Source: Hibiscus mutabilis | Taxonomy: Eukaryota > Streptophyta > Magnoliopsida > Malvales > Malvaceae | DNA length: 64,000 nt | NCBI GenBank assembly: GCA_019671005.1 | Contig: CM033747.1 | Span: forward strand, 23,029,188 to 23,093,187 | Direction: 5' to 3' | Position numbers and translations under genes: made by a program | Shown here: positions 1-12,598 of the stretch, piece after piece | Layout: each line of letters starts with the position of its first letter | Numbering within the stretch: the stretch's first letter is position 1 | Notes under the pieces: generated by a model | Told to the model about the DNA's origin: nothing | What the model saw: the letters and a program-made list of their open reading frames with translations, nothing else | Databases searched by the model: none

Positions 1-1780
1 GCTAAAATGTTTATACAGCTGTTTATGACTATATGGATATCCAACTATACTTTTAATTTCCTATCTCATAATTTGGGCTTTATATCAATCACAATCTCAT
101 ACATGACAACATATATACATATTAAGCAATTCATACGTAAAATAACATTCCATGGATAAGTAGTGATCCATGCATATATTCTCAATTCTGGACATATTTT
201 TAACATGTCAATTATATAATGAATGTCATAAAAATCCTGCTATGCATGCATTGCACTCACCTTGACACTTTCAAAGTTATAATTTATACTAGCCTCACTA
301 AGCTCGATTGCACTTTCTATCTTCTTTCTTCACTTGTTTGTACTCGAACTCGATTGTAATCTGTTTGTACATTAAATACATGACACAAGCAACCTTAAGT
401 ACATGTCCAACCTTTACTAATACATGTACATACCAATATGGAAAAATTAATATTTTCAACCAAATAATTCTTTGTAACCACCATGCTCCCAATACTTTAA
501 TCTCATCTCAAATTACACATTACAACCAATAGTTTGATAATCTCCCTTTAAACCTTAAATTCTTTCTCTTAGGGTTTATAAACTAAAATTTGGAAATTTC
601 CACATTTCATCTCTATTTTCGAAAATATTAATACCAAGCAAACAACATACCCATGCTTCTTGAATATTTTCCAAATTTTCACTTATTTCACCCAATTTAC
701 ACAATTCACAAATTGGTCCTAAAATGATGTTTTCTTCAATCCAACAACATAATTCAACTTAGAAAACATCATTCTAATCAAATCCATCATCAAAATATTT
801 TTTACAAAATTTCCCCTAATATTCTTCATTTTACCGAAATGGTCCCTATAGGTTTCCAAGAAGTTTTCATCTTTTCAAGCATCTAAACAACACCATTTCC
901 AACTTGATTAAGCCTTAAAACATGAAATCTTAACATGCTCTTCAACCACCCTAATCATCAAACTCAACTTAGAGACATGGAACTAAGCAAAACTTATGTC
1001 AAAAGATAGAGAATTGAAGGGAGATCAATTTCTTGTTTCATGTCTCTAGCCAAAAATCAAACAAATCAAGTCAAAAATTGAATTGAAATTTTCTTACCTA
1101 GTCCCCTAGAGGTTTCGGCAGCCTTGGAGAAAGATGAACACAATTCAAACTTTTTTTTCTTTCTTTGATTAATGCCAAATGTCTTTAAATTTGGCTATAT
1201 AATAATAAAAATCTCTAAAATAGTCAAATGACTATTTTAACCTTTAATTATAACTAATAACCATTCAACACTTACACTTTATCTTCTTCCATAATTAATT
1301 TTCATTAAAAAGTATAGGTGAAATGTCAAAAATGCCATTAATGAAATAATTTATTTTCAAAAATGCCATTCCACCACCTATACAAAATACTGAATAGAAT
1401 CGAATCTAAACTGATTTAAAAACGATTCAAAACTTTGATGCTATGCTCTTCGGATCTTTTTAAGACTTCCTTCAAATTTTCATAAAATTCCAAGCTCATA
1501 CGATTACCCGAATTACACTTAAACTTTAACCGTAATTTCCTAATAATAGAAACGTCAGATCAAACCATAGTTTTTATATTTGATCCACACCCTTAGATGA
1601 TGTATCTATTTATGGAATAAATATAATTATTGGGAAAATTACCATGTTGGTCCTTGAACCTTTCTCAACTTTTCACTTTTGTCACCAAACTTTAAAACTT
1701 TATGTTTTAGTCACTGAACTAAACAACTAACTTTTGATTCTTTACGTTTTTTGTCACTAATCAAATAATGGGATATTACA
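1..1780 (-). repeat. 3' LTR (partial) of the 1-9541 element
   Basis: This matches 7744-9541 colinearly and ends in TATTACA, the inverse of the TGTAA start of the other LTR. Only the last 1780 of about 3000 bases are present. It holds no gene; short ORFs at 298-532 recur at the same place in the other LTR only because the LTRs are copies. Confidence 0.93.
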
Positions 1781-1800
1781 ATTCTCTTGCCCTAAAAAAA
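1781..1800 (-). other. Polypurine tract of the 1-9541 element
   Basis: On the minus strand the bases directly before the 3' LTR are purine-rich (A-run, then AGGGCAAGAGAAT). Just upstream is an AATTCGAAGACGAATTT motif, the counterpart of the one before the 3' LTR of the element at 35124-44016. Position and composition fit the plus-strand priming site. Confidence 0.75.
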
Positions 1801-1986
1801 TTCGTCTTCGAATTTTTCGAACGTACCTGGATTAAACAAATACGGGTATTGTTCTTTCATTCGTTCTTCAGTTTCCCATGTGGCTTCTTCCACTTTGTGG
1901 TTTTTCCAGAGCACCTTAACCAATGGAATCGATTTGTTCCTCAATTTCTTCACCCCATGAACTAAAATCTTACTGTTATTCTTCAA
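1792..1986 (-). pseudogene. Chromodomain end of integrase
   Basis: Sixty-four codons at the 3' end of pol. The segment with VLWKNHKVEEATWETEE has the aromatic and acidic spacing of a retrotransposon chromodomain, which in this family steers integration to chromatin. It is in a different frame from the integrase C-terminal region just upstream (2000-2227), so a frameshift lies near 1990-2000 and the two are no longer one protein. Confidence 0.8.
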
Positions 1987-1999
1987 ATGTCAAATCAGG

Positions 2000-2227
2000 T
2001 TACATCTCAACTTCCGCAGGTGAAATGACCTGAGAAGGATCCGACCTATATTTGCGAAGTATCGATACATGAAAAACATCACGAATCTTGCTCATTTCTG
2101 GTGGTAAAGCCAATTGATATGCCACCGGTCCAACTCTTTTCAAGATTTCATACAGACCAATGAATCTGGGACTAAGCTTCCCTTTTCTTCTGAATCTCAT
2201 TATTTTCTTCCGTGGTGAAACTTTCAA
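2000..2227 (-). pseudogene. Integrase C-terminal (GPY/F-type) region
   Basis: The translation reads a basic stretch (FRRKGKLSPRF), then a GLYEILKRVGPVAYQLALPP module typical of the gypsy integrase C-terminal GPY/F domain, then DVFHVSILRKY. It lies in the same frame as the integrase core at 2393-3406; bases 2228-2392 continue the same region but hold stops. Function in the family is DNA and chromatin binding during integration. Confidence 0.8.
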
Positions 2228-2392
2228 AAATAATTTGTCTCCTACCTGATACTCAATATCTTTTCTTTTTAAATCTGAATAAGCCTTTTTTCTATCGGAA
2301 GCTGCCCTTAGATTATCTCAAACTATCTTCACTTTTTCTTCTACCTCTTGAATCAAGTCAGGCCCGATAATCTTGCGGTCTTCTAACTCAAA

Positions 2393-3406
2393 CTAATTTA
2401 ACGGTGTCCTACTTTTTCTTCCATATAAAGCTTTATACGGTGCCATTTTAATACTTGACTGATAACTGTTGTTATACGCAAATTCAGCCAATGGTAAGTA
2501 CTTTTCCCACGAACTTGAAAAATCAATGACACACGCTCTTAGCATATCTTCCAAAATCTGAATTGTCCTCTCTGATTGTCCATCAGTTTGTGGGTGGAAG
2601 GCAGTACTAAAATGCAATCGAGTACCCAATGCTTCCTATAGTGCTTTCCAGAATCTAGAAGTAAACCTGAGATCTCTGTCAGATACAGTGGAAATAGGAA
2701 CTCCATGTAATCTAACAATCTCCCGAATATACAACTCTGCATATTTATTCAAAGAGAAATCTGTTCTGACGGGCATAAAATGTGCTGATTTGGTTAATCG
2801 ATCCACGATCACCCAAATTGAGTCTTTCCTACTTGGTGCCAATGGTAATCCGGTTACAAAGTCCATAGTCACTTTTTCCCATTTCCATTCTGGAATAGCA
2901 ATTGGTTGAAGTAACCCTGATGGCACTTGATGTTCTGCTTTAACTTGATGACAAGTTAAGCATTTAGAAACGAATTCCATTATATCTCTTTTCATTCCTG
3001 GCCACCAAAAACGGCTCTTCAAATCCTGATACATTTTATTTCCCCTCGGGTGCATCGTTAAAGGACTATAATGTGCTTCTGTAAGAATTTCCTTTTCCAA
3101 TTCATTATCTTCAGGAATATAAGCACGTCCTTTATAATATAAACATCCATTGGAATTTACTTCAAAGTCTGAAGATTCTCCCTTTTCAGCTTTCTTCTTT
3201 TTCTCTAAACAATTTTCATTTGTTTCCTGTGATTCTTTTATTTTGTCTATCAAAGTAAACCTGATGTTCAGCTTAGCAAGTAGAGCACCATCATCTAATA
3301 TTGATAATTGAGCATTCACTATCCGCAGGGTTGAAAACATCTTTCGGCTAAGTGCGTCTGCCACCACATTAGCCTTTTCTCGGGTGATAATCAATAATTG
3401 CATCAT
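2393..3406 (-). pseudogene. Integrase zinc-binding and catalytic core
   Basis: The N-terminal part carries an H-x-H ... C-x-x-C zinc finger (HYSPLTMH, then CLTCH). The DDE core follows: first Asp in MDFVTGLP, second in TVSDRDLRF, Glu in GQSERTIQ. In living elements this enzyme joins the cDNA ends to the host chromosome. A TAG near 2636-2638 separates the second Asp from the Glu, in the same frame, and the whole segment is in a different frame from the RNase H region to its right. The catalytic residues themselves are all kept, so inactivation is by stops and frameshift rather than by active-site change. Confidence 0.88.
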
Positions 3407-4175
3407 AATCCTTAATTAGCTTAATCCATCGCCTTTGTCTTAGATTCAGCTCCTTCTGCGTTAAAAGATATTTCAGGCTTTTGTGGTCTGTGTATATATA
3501 ACATCTTTCACTATATAAGTAGTGGCGCCAAATTTTTAAAGCAAAGACAACCGCAGCTAATTCCAAATCGTGAGTAGGATAATTCCCCTCATGCGTTTTA
3601 AGCTGCCTAGAAGCATAAGCCACCACTTTCTCGTCTTGCATAAGTACACAACCCAAACCATTGTGCGATGCATCACTATACACTACAAAATTCTTACCCG
3701 ATTCAGGTTGAACTAACACCGGAGCTTCTGTCAAGATTTTCTTCAATCTTTCAAAGCTTTCTTGACATTCTTTAGTCCACATAAACGGTACAATCTTCCT
3801 GAGCAATTTGGTAATAGGTGCAACAATCATTGAGAAATCTTTCACGAATCGACGATAATATCCTACTAATCCGAGAAAACTTCTAACCTCTGCAACATTT
3901 TTAGGAGGTTTCCACTCCATGATAGCTTGAATTTTTTGAGAATCAACCTGAATCCCTTCAGCCGATACTGTATGTCCAAGAAATGTCACCTCAGAAAGCC
4001 AAAACTCACATTTAGATAATTTGGCATATAATTTCTTCTCCCTCAAAATTTGAAGAACTATTCTAAGATGAACATCATGATCCTCCTTGGTTTTAGAATA
4101 AACCAGGATATCGTCTATGAATATCACTACAAACTGGTCCAGGTATGGCTGAAAAATTCGGTTCATCAAATCCAA
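3369..4175 (-). pseudogene. RT palm (FIDD) to RNase H
   Basis: This 268-codon open segment starts in the RT palm. VIFIDDILVYSKT holds the two catalytic Asp of the YIDD-type box at residues 21-22. It continues through LGHTVSAEGI and the thumb, then RNase H with VVYSDASHNGLGCVLMQ and IYTDHKSLKYLL. It ends near DYHPRKG, and the sequence resumes in another frame with NVVADALSRK at the start of the integrase segment (3406). The frame also differs from the RT N-terminal part at 4207-4959. Catalytic residues look intact. Confidence 0.9.
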
Positions 4176-4206
4176 ACGGCATCACCACGAATTCATAATG
4201 ACCATA

Positions 4207-4959
4207 TCAAGTCCTGAAAGCCGTCTTTGGAATATCCTGCTCTTTAATCTTCAATTGATGATAGCCCGATCGAAGATCAATCTTAGAGAACACTGCTGCC
4301 CCCTTTAATTGATCAAAGAGATCATCAATTCTAGGCAATGGATATTTATTCTTTATCATCACTTTATTAAGTTGACGATAATCGATACACAATTTCATCG
4401 ATCCATCTTTCTTCTTTACAAATAATATAGGTGCTCCCCATGGTAATAAGCTTGGTCGTATAAAACCTCGATTCTGCAATTCTTGTAGCTGTGATTTGAG
4501 TTCTCAGAGTTCAGCAGGTGCTATACGATACGGTGCCATCGATATGGGTGTTGTACCAGGTAACACATCAATTCCAAATTCTACCTCTCTATCTGGAGGT
4601 AGTCCCAGTAATTCTTCTGGGAATACATCTAGGAATTCCTGCACCGTAGGTATATCTTTTATTTTCACTCCCTTCTTCAAGGTACCAATTTCGAGAGTTG
4701 GATCTATTTCACAACCATCCATCAACATTTCATTCGCAACAACAGCCGAAATAACATCACTACAATGATTCGGCTTCTCCCCCACGAATATTATTCGTGA
4801 TCCATTTGGTGCCTTTAAAATTAATCTTTTTAATCGGCACTCCACCACAGCATCATATATAAATAACCAATCCACCCCTAATATTATTTCAAACACACAA
4901 AACGGTAATTCCATAAGGTCAGCGGGGAAATCCACACTCTGAATTTTAATATAAGACAC
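4207..4959 (-). pseudogene. Protease tail and RT N-terminal half
   Basis: Residues at the start include ILGVDWL, the usual end of a gypsy protease region, then FPEELLGLPPDREVEF at the entry to RT. One in-frame TGA lies at 4504-4506. Downstream in the same frame are GFIRPSLLPWGAPILFVKKK and the Asp-containing FSKIDLRSGYHQLKI motif. A second break near 4180-4207 shifts the frame before the FIDD box. The order and motifs match plant chromovirus RT. Confidence 0.9.
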
Positions 4960-5030
4960 TGACGGGAAATCCTCTTAACCTTAGCACTATGGCCTAACGG
5001 ATTGGTTGCTACCACCTCACTCTTAATTAG

Positions 5031-5357
5031 TTATACTGGAATGTTTCTTTCTAGTATGATTCTACAACTAATATATGAATGAGTGGAACCAGGATCAATT
5101 AGTGCAAAAATAGGTCTATTAAAGAGTTCAAGCATACCTGATATCACATCAGGATCATCTTTACTCTCTGTGATCTTGATATTATATACACGAGCATGAG
5201 CTTTGCCTTTCAAATTTGATGTAACTTTCGATGCACCTTGATGGGAATTCCACCCTCGGTTCCCTTTATTTCTCTGAGAAGCAGCCTCCGATTGATTCTC
5301 ATGTAATTCTGGACATGCTCGTTTGAAATGACCCGGCTTCCCACATTGATAGCACAC
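5031..5357 (-). pseudogene. Gag zinc knuckle and start of protease
   Basis: This begins with CYQCGKPGHFKRAC, a CCHC zinc knuckle that binds element RNA in the capsid. After a basic linker comes FALIDPGSTHSYI, in the position of the aspartic protease active site; the usual D-S/T-G is D-P-G here, so the catalytic triad looks altered. The frame is the same as gag (5556-6341) but differs from 4504-4959, so a frameshift lies between about 4960 and 5030. Confidence 0.85.
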
Positions 5358-5555
5358 TGTCTCCGGTGCTTACCAACATCGACCAGGATGTCTTCTTCCA
5401 CAAGTCTTGCATTCAGGTCTATTCCAAAGTCTATCACCTTTACTTCCACTAGATTTATTGTAGACTTGCTTGGATTTACCCGCAGAATAATTCTTCTTTA
5501 CGGACGACATCAACCCAACTGATCCTTGCTGTTGAAAACCTTTACCCCGTTTAGA

Positions 5556-6341
5556 CTAGGGTAAAACACTAGGGCCTCCAGGTCGCTTAATTGACTGTAT
5601 TTTCTTATCAGAAGCTTCTTCTTGTTCCACCCTTTCCATTCCTTTAGCTCGGTTAACCGCCACTTGAAATTCAGACAAATCAAGAGCAACCAAGACTTTC
5701 TTATACTCCAGATCTAGGCCTCCCACAAATTTATTAACTCTGTGCTTCTTAGTCGGAATGAGCTTTGTAGCAAACCGGCTAAGCTTATTAAACTCACACT
5801 CATACTCATATATCGATCTGTCTGTTTGCTTTAGATTCATAAACCGAGTCCTCATATCCTCGATAAAAACATCACCAATGTACTTGTTCTGGAACACTTT
5901 TAAAAAGAATTCCCAAGTAATTCATTCTTGGGGAATCTAAGCAATAATGGTGGTCCACCAAATTCGAGCAGGCCTCATCAGAAGTGATGTTACACCTTCC
6001 AGTCTTCCTTGATCATCACACCGGATAGAGTCCAACATAATTTTAATATCATTTAGCCAAAAGTCTGCAGACATCGGATCAACATCAGAATCACCTTGAA
6101 ACTCCGATGCCTTCAACTTCCTCAACTCCCTTGGCACATACACGGGTTTCGATCTATTTAAGATATCATCTAATGCCTGCAAGAACATTCCATGATCCTG
6201 AACCGACATGTTTTGATGTCCTTGTGCAGGTGCCTGACCTTGATATTGCTCCTGAGGTACATTCTAATTTACCTCGTTACTTCCACTCTACACAGGAACC
6301 TCCTGTTCAAACGCATGTCTAGAACCCTGATGGTCCGACAT
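5556..6341 (-). pseudogene. Gag capsid region
   Basis: On the minus strand an ATG at 6341-6339 opens a frame (MSDHQGSRHAF) that runs, with several internal stops, to 5556. Recognisable capsid signatures are SADFWLNDIKIMLDS and the ARIWW stretch, then FLKVFQNKYIGDV and YECEFNKLSRFA. Stops in frame include TAGs near 6290 and 6262, TAG at 5937-5939 and a TGA about 12 bases further on. In living elements Gag forms the virus-like particle. I chose 6341 because it is the first ATG after the PBS that stays in the gag frame. Confidence 0.85.
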
Positions 6342-6510
6342 CTGAACATAACACATTTTCAACAAGTTTCTTAATATAGAGTAGCATTACTAATTATAGA
6401 GCATCAGAGTATCTGCACATAATCATTAGTAATTATGACATCCTAGTGGCATGTATACAATTCCCACTCATTTTTAAATTCAATTTCTATCCAGAATCGA
6501 ATAAACCTGA

Positions 6511-6523
6511 GGCTTTGATACTA
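6511..6523 (-). other. Primer-binding site, initiator-Met type (decayed)
   Basis: Directly internal to the 5' LTR the minus strand reads TAGTATCAAAGCC. It differs from the usual plant initiator-Met site TGGTATCAGAGCC at two positions. Five bases separate it from the LTR end, the same arrangement as the PBS at 38047 and at 62870. Confidence 0.8.
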
Positions 6524-6528
6524 ATAAA

Positions 6529-9500
6529 TGTAACATCGCTTTCCCGTATTTATCACCAAATACGAGTCAGTGATGTTACTAACAAAGATTAAACCCATAT
6601 ATTTTCTTAATATAGAAAATTGGCAGCTTGCACTACCTTTACTTAAAAATTTATAAAAAAATTTATAGACATCTAAAATTCGTTACAAAATTTTCTAATT
6701 AAACTAGATTCATTAATCTTTCTAACCATATAAACTATTAGCCTAAATTCATTACACAAAAATTCAAATAAATCCTTAGATTCATGTCACAGCCCAGAAT
6801 TTCAAAAATTCTGCTATCCTGTTTTCTGACCTTCCGTCGAATAAAAATTCATAACTTTTTACATACAACTCGAAATCAGTCACCGTTAATTTTGTAAGAA
6901 ACTAGACAAAATTTTTAGTTCATACATATAAGATTCACTATCTAATTTCAATTGTGGAATTTATGCTGATGTTTCGAGCACACTGATTTTGCATACATTT
7001 CTGGGCAGATTTTTAAACTTTCTATCTTAGAATCCATATTTAGTAAAAACTTAGTCCATTACCATTTATAACCATAATAGGACTTACTAGGTTCATCATC
7101 CATATTCAACAACTATTAACCCACCATATTTAGTGATAAGTTATTACAACCCCACTAATTATACATGACATCTAGTACATTTCCAAAAGAAAGGATGGAT
7201 GTCATTACATTACTATGAGTATGGAGATATACCTCCCAAAATATGAAAGTGATGCTCGGCTACTCTTCACTAGAAGCTCCTTTAAAACCTACGCATGAAA
7301 GTTATCATACACTAAGCATATACTTAATGAGGCAACAACATTTAATTCAAATGCAATTTAATATAGGTATCAATATATTATAGTGACAATGCACATGATC
7401 ACCTCCCATTTAGGCATTTTAACATATATGACATGATATATATATATAGTAGCATATTACATGGTAATAACCTTGATTCTTACCAATACCGTTGCTATAT
7501 TCATCATCGAGCTTTCAAGCCTTTTTAACCTGTTTTTCAATTCATTTAGCCCAAGATTGAATTAAGGAAATTTTTGGTACGTGAGTTATCCCCCTATACT
7601 TACTTGAGTATAGTATATTAGGTGCACTTTACTGGAAGTGCTTAACACCGAAGTGTTTTTGTTTACTTACCGAAGTGTACAATTATTAATTATTTTGCAC
7701 TTTACCTGAAGTGCTTATAATAAATTGCACTCTACCGGGAGTGCTAAAATGTTTATACAGCTGTTTATGACTCTATGGATATCCAACTATACTTTTAATT
7801 TTCTATCTCATACTTTGGGCTTTATATCAATCATAATCTCATACATGGCAACATATATACATATTAAGCAATTCATACGTAAAATAACATTCTGTGGATA
7901 AGTAGTGATCCATGCATGTATTCTCAATTCTGGACATATTTTTAACATGTCAATTATATAATGAATGGCATAAAAATCATGCTATGCATGCATTGCGCTC
8001 ACCTTGACACTTTCAAAGTTATAATTTATACTAGCCTCACTAAGCTCGATTGCACTTTCTATCTTCTTTCTTCACTCGTTTGTACTCGAACTCGGTTGTT
8101 ATCTGTTTGTACATTAAATACATGACACAAGCAACCTTAAGTACATGTCCAACCTTTACTAATACATGTACATACCAATATGGAAAAATTAATATTTTCA
8201 ACCAAGTACTTCTTTGTAACCACCATGCTCCCAATACTTTAATCTCATCTCAAATTACACATTACAACCAATAGTTTGATAATCTTCCTTTAAACCCTAA
8301 ATTCTTTCTCTTAGGGCTTATAAACTAAAATTTGGAAACTTCCACATTTCATCTCCATTTTCGAAAATATTAATACCAAAATGATCATTGTATCATAGCA
8401 AACAACATACCCATGCTTCTTGAATATTTTCTAATTTTTCACTTATTTCACCCAATTTACGCAATTCACAAATTGGTCCTAAAATGATGTTTTCTTCAAT
8501 CCAACAACATAATTCAACTTAGAAAACATCTTTCTAATCAAATCCATCATCAAAATATTTTTTACAAAATTTCCCCTAATATTCTTCATTTTGCTAAAAT
8601 GGTCCCTATAGGTTTTCCAAGAAGTTTTCATCTTTTCAAGCATCTAAACAACACCATTTTCAACTTGATTAAGCCTTAAAACATGAAATCTTAACATGCT
8701 CTTCAACTACCCTAATCATCAAACTCAACTTAGAGACATGGAAACTAAGCAAAACTTATGTCAAAAGATAGAGAATTCAAGGGAGATCAATTTCTTGTTT
8801 CATGTCTCTAGCCAAAAATCAAACAAATCAAGTCAAAAATTGAATTGAAAATTTCTTACCTAGTCCCCTAGAGGTTTCAGCAGCCTTGGAGAAAGATGAA
8901 CACAATTACAACTTTTTTTCTTTCTTTGATTAATGCCAAATGTCTTTAAATTTGGCTATATAATAATAAAAATCTCTAAAATAGTCAAATGACTATTTTA
9001 CCCTTTAATTATAACTAATCACCATTCAACACCTACACTTTATCTTCTTCCATAATTAATTTTCATTAAAAAGTATAGGTGAAATGTCAAAAATGCCATT
9101 AATGAAATAATTTATTTTCAAAAATGCCATTCCACCACCTATACAAAATACTGAATAGAATCGAATCTAAACTGATTTAAAAATGATTCAGAACTTCGAT
9201 TCTATGCTCTTTGGATCTTTTTAAGACTTCCTTCAAATTTTCATAAAATTCCGAGCTCATACGATTACCCGAATTACACATAAACTTTAACCGTAATTTC
9301 CCAATAATAGAAACACCAAATCAAACCATAGTTTTTATATTCAATCCACACCCTTAGATGATCTATCTATTTATGGAATAAAAATAATTATTGGGAAAAT
9401 TACCCTATTGGTCCTTGAACTTTTCTCAACTTTTCACTTTTGTCACCAAACTTTAAAACTTTGCGTTTTAGTCACTAAACTAAAACCAATAACTTTTGAT

Positions 9501-9541
9501 TCTTTACGTTTTGGTCACTAATCAAATAATGGGATATTACA
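6529..9541 (-). repeat. 5' LTR of the 1-9541 element
   Basis: A 3013-bp LTR with TGTAA at 6529 and TTACA at 9541 as perfect inverted ends. The left end abuts the PBS and the right end abuts unrelated AT-rich DNA. Part 7744-9541 is the copy of 1-1780. There is no coding sequence. A block of short hairpin-like repeats lies at 7620-7745. Confidence 0.93.
7620..7745. repeat. Short hairpin repeats in the LTR (GCACTT...AAGTGC)
   Basis: Five units spaced about 20-45 bases apart. Full units read GCACTTTACTGGAAGTGC, GCACTTTACCTGAAGTGC and GCACTCTACCGGGAGTGC; two short ones read ACACCGAAGTGT and TTACCGAAGTGT. Each full unit can fold on itself because its ends are complementary (GCACT/AGTGC). Confidence 0.75.
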
Positions 9542-11737
9542 CCACCAATGTATTTTACCCAAAATATTATTTATGTTAAATTTTGAACGAAAACTAATTT
9601 CATTTATCTTATATAATTATATCAATCAAGACATATATATTTATAAAGTGTTATATGTAAAAATTCTAAAATATTATAAATGCATTACTAAAATAAATTA
9701 TAAAAGTTTAGAATTTAAATATATATTAATATTTAACCTTCATATAAAATAATATAAAATCAATGAACAATACTTAGATTAACTTATGAAATTAATTTTA
9801 TTTATTTTCTGAAATTATAAATTATAAATTATAATTTTTTATAATAACGTGTTTAGAAATAAATTATAACATTTTTAGAATCTAATATTAATATTTTAGT
9901 TTGATATAATATAAAAATAATTATTTAGATTATATTGTGACAAAAAATAATTTTATTTATTTTATTAAAATATAAATTAAAAATAATGTTTATAAAATTA
10001 ATGTATTTTAATTAATGTTATAAAATAAATATATATGATAGGATTAATATAATTTTGTAAGATAATTGAAATTAATTTATCTGCAAAAGTTTAACTTTAA
10101 TATCATTTTTATCAAAAGATATTGAAATCTTGCTTAGCTTAGTGGTTAGATGTTGCATGCACCCTCTTTAAGATTTTAAGTTCGAGAGAATCAAACAAGT
10201 GTCCCAGTAGAAAAGCAGATGATGTTCATCTTAAGAAACGCAGGTTTAAATCGTTCTGTCTACAAGGTGTATGTGCATTGTCAAAGGTTTAAGAATATTT
10301 ATGAACAGATACTACCTTGTAATCACCTTTAGACTATTAAAAAAGATTTTAAGTTTGATATCTGTTAATTTTTTTTATATATTTTGTACTTACTTTTCTT
10401 ATCATGATACAAATTAAATGTAATACTTTAAAAAAATAAAATATTAGAATCTGGCTAATGCATTATGGCAAATAACAAAAAAAATCTTAGACGACCACAA
10501 GCACACAACACGTAAAACAACTGAACACACGCTTAATCAACTTGTCATGTGAACCTTTAAAAATGATTAGTGTCACGATTGCCAGCTTAAATAGCTGTCA
10601 ATACATGCAAAAGGCCATGGTTAAACCATGATATATAACTACAACAACAAGTAGATTAAAACAAAACAGTACATCAATTGATCAAAATTGTTACAAATAT
10701 TGGTGATGTGCAAAATTATGGCATCATAACAAAAGAAAAAGATCATGAAAAACACCACATGAATTCAAAAATAAGATATCGAAGCATTTAAATATATACA
10801 ACAGACATCCGCGTTGTCACTTTATTGAAAAACGCATATGATATAAATTCAATCAATGCATAATACAATCTCAACAAGTATCTTCCTTAGTTAGTTTGTT
10901 AACTTCGTCGTTACTCTGCAAAATCTAGAACACAACAATATACATATTTTTTGAATTTTATATTTTTATAATGGCAATTATTTTTATATTTTTTATTTTT
11001 AATAATTTTAATACTTTATAAATATTTTTAATTTTTTAATAATTGATCAGTTTATAGATTTTAATATTTTAAATTTTATAACTTTACCTTATTTTTTAAA
11101 AAAAATAATAGTATTTTTATTTTCAATATTTATTTTTAATGATTTTTTTGTATTTTTAAATTTTTAAAATTTTAATTTCTTAATTTTTTGTATAAATATT
11201 ACATAAAAATAATTTAATCCTTGAACTTACAAAAAATAAAATTTCCCCTCAAGCTCCCTAAAAATTCAAATGTAGCCGCTATGCTAAGTTATCATTCACA
11301 TGCAGGATGTTACTTCAACATTGTTAACAGTCAACTTCAGTTAAAGTGCTAAATTGATACAATTTACTAGTTCGAGGGCTAAATTTAGTATTTTTGGCAG
11401 ATAGGCTAAATTTATTATTGGGTAAACTATCGAAATGATCACTTATATTTAGTAAGTGCTCATTTTTACTCGCCAAATTTAAAAAAAAATAACGTTGTGA
11501 CCGCTTACATTTTCGTTTTTTAAAATTTTGGTCACTAAGACATTTAATGTCGTTAGCCTTTGACTGAATGTTCACTTGACACGGGAAAAAATAACATAAC
11601 ATTCAATTACATGTGGACTAAAAATAAAAATAAAAATAATTAAAGCTTTTATATTATTATAAAAACACCCCTCTTATTCTTATAGCCCTAAAATTTAAAA
11701 ATCCCTAAAACAAAGAAGAAAAGCTAAAGTTGACGGC
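9542..11737. other. AT-rich intergenic DNA without a gene
   Basis: Apart from a possible SINE at 10130-10345 and a fragment at 11405-11640, this stretch is long A/T runs with stops in all frames. The fragment begins GGGTAAACTATCGAAATGATCACTT, resembles the terminal repeat of the unit at 12317-17863 and has no matching inverted partner nearby. Confidence 0.6.
10130..10345 (+). mobile_element. Possible tRNA-derived SINE
   Basis: TTAGCTTAGTGG at 10134-10145 resembles a pol III box A. AAGTTCGAGAG at 10178-10188 resembles box B, and the spacing of about 45 bases is right for a tRNA-derived SINE head. A unique body of about 150 bases follows. Flanking duplications and a clear 3' tail were not found, so the borders are guesses. 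Confidence 0.35.
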
Positions 11738-12269
11738 TAGGGGTGTAAATGAATCGAGCTTGAACAAACAATGCTTTGTTTGTGTTCATTTATTTATTTT
11801 TGAAGGTGTTCATGTTCGGTTCCTGTTCGTTTAAATTTTCAATATTGTGTTCGTATCCGTTTATTTGTTTTTTAAGGTGTTCGTTTTCATTTGTTTAGCT
11901 TGACATGTTCGTTTAACATTGACGAACACATTTTTTTATAGTCAAAATGGTGAAATTGCACCACTAATCCTTAGGCTTCACAGTTTGAACTCCAAAGTTC
12001 ACATTGTGTTTAGTTTATTCCTTATCTTCACCAATATTTAAGTGTAAAAAAATAAAAGGAAAATGGAACATGGTAAATGAGCTTATAAACGAGCTTGTTC
12101 ATAAACATAAAAGAACCGAGCACAACTCAATTTGTGTTCGTTCGTTTATTAAACGAATATAAAATTTTTATTCATACTCGTTTATTTAGCTTAATAAACG
12201 AACATAAATGAACGTTATATGACTGGTTCACGAACAATTTACCGAACGCTTTGTTCATTTACACCCCTA
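11738..12269. mobile_element. Non-autonomous hAT element, 532 bp
   Basis: The left end reads TAGGGGTGTAAATGAA and the right end is its inverse (TTCATTTACACCCCTA), the classic plant hAT terminus. Just inside both ends, TTCGTTTA/TAAACGAA motifs recur many times in both orientations, as in hAT subterminal repeats. No transposase is present. The adjacent 8-mers TTGACGGC and GAGACGAC agree at five positions, so the duplication is decayed or uncertain. Confidence 0.8.
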
Positions 12270-12598
12270 GAGACGACACTCTTAAACCTTTTAGAGAGTG
12301 TTCCGTAAAAAATATTGGGTAAAGTACACAAATGGTCACTAAACCATCTCTAAAAATACAAAATGGTCATCAAACTTTCAAATGTTACATAATGAGTATT
12401 AAACTTTAGTTTTTATTACAAAATAGTTATTGAGCCGTTAACTGTCATTAAATAGGTGACGTGGCAGTTACAAAATTTAAATAATATAACATTTAATCCT
12501 TCATATTAACACATTTAATTAATTTATTCATAATTTAACCTTCATTATTGATGTCTAAATTATTTGAATGTGTAAATATTAAAAATTAAATATGTTAT

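Larger units (their letters stand above)
1..9541 (-). mobile_element. Ty3/gypsy Tekay-type chromovirus, left end cut by window
   Basis: This LTR retrotransposon reads right to left: 5' LTR (6529-9541), primer-binding site, gag, protease, RT, RNase H, integrase, chromodomain, polypurine tract, 3' LTR (ends at 1780). Bases 1-1780 match 7744-9541 almost base for base, so they are the two LTRs; the missing part of the 3' LTR lies about 1.2 kb left of the window. The C-terminal chromodomain and the initiator-Met type PBS place it in the Tekay/Del chromoviruses. The LTRs differ by only a few percent by eye (one visible indel near 8381-8398), so insertion was fairly recent, yet coding is broken by at least four frame changes plus internal stops. 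Its target duplication cannot be checked because the left end is missing. Confidence 0.93.

Noticed and set aside
4496..4768. 90-codon plus-strand frame
   Set aside because: It is antisense to the RT and protease coding region, a shadow of that frame.
10134..10190. A functional tRNA gene
   Set aside because: The box A and box B words are imperfect and I could not fold an acceptor stem or anticodon arm.
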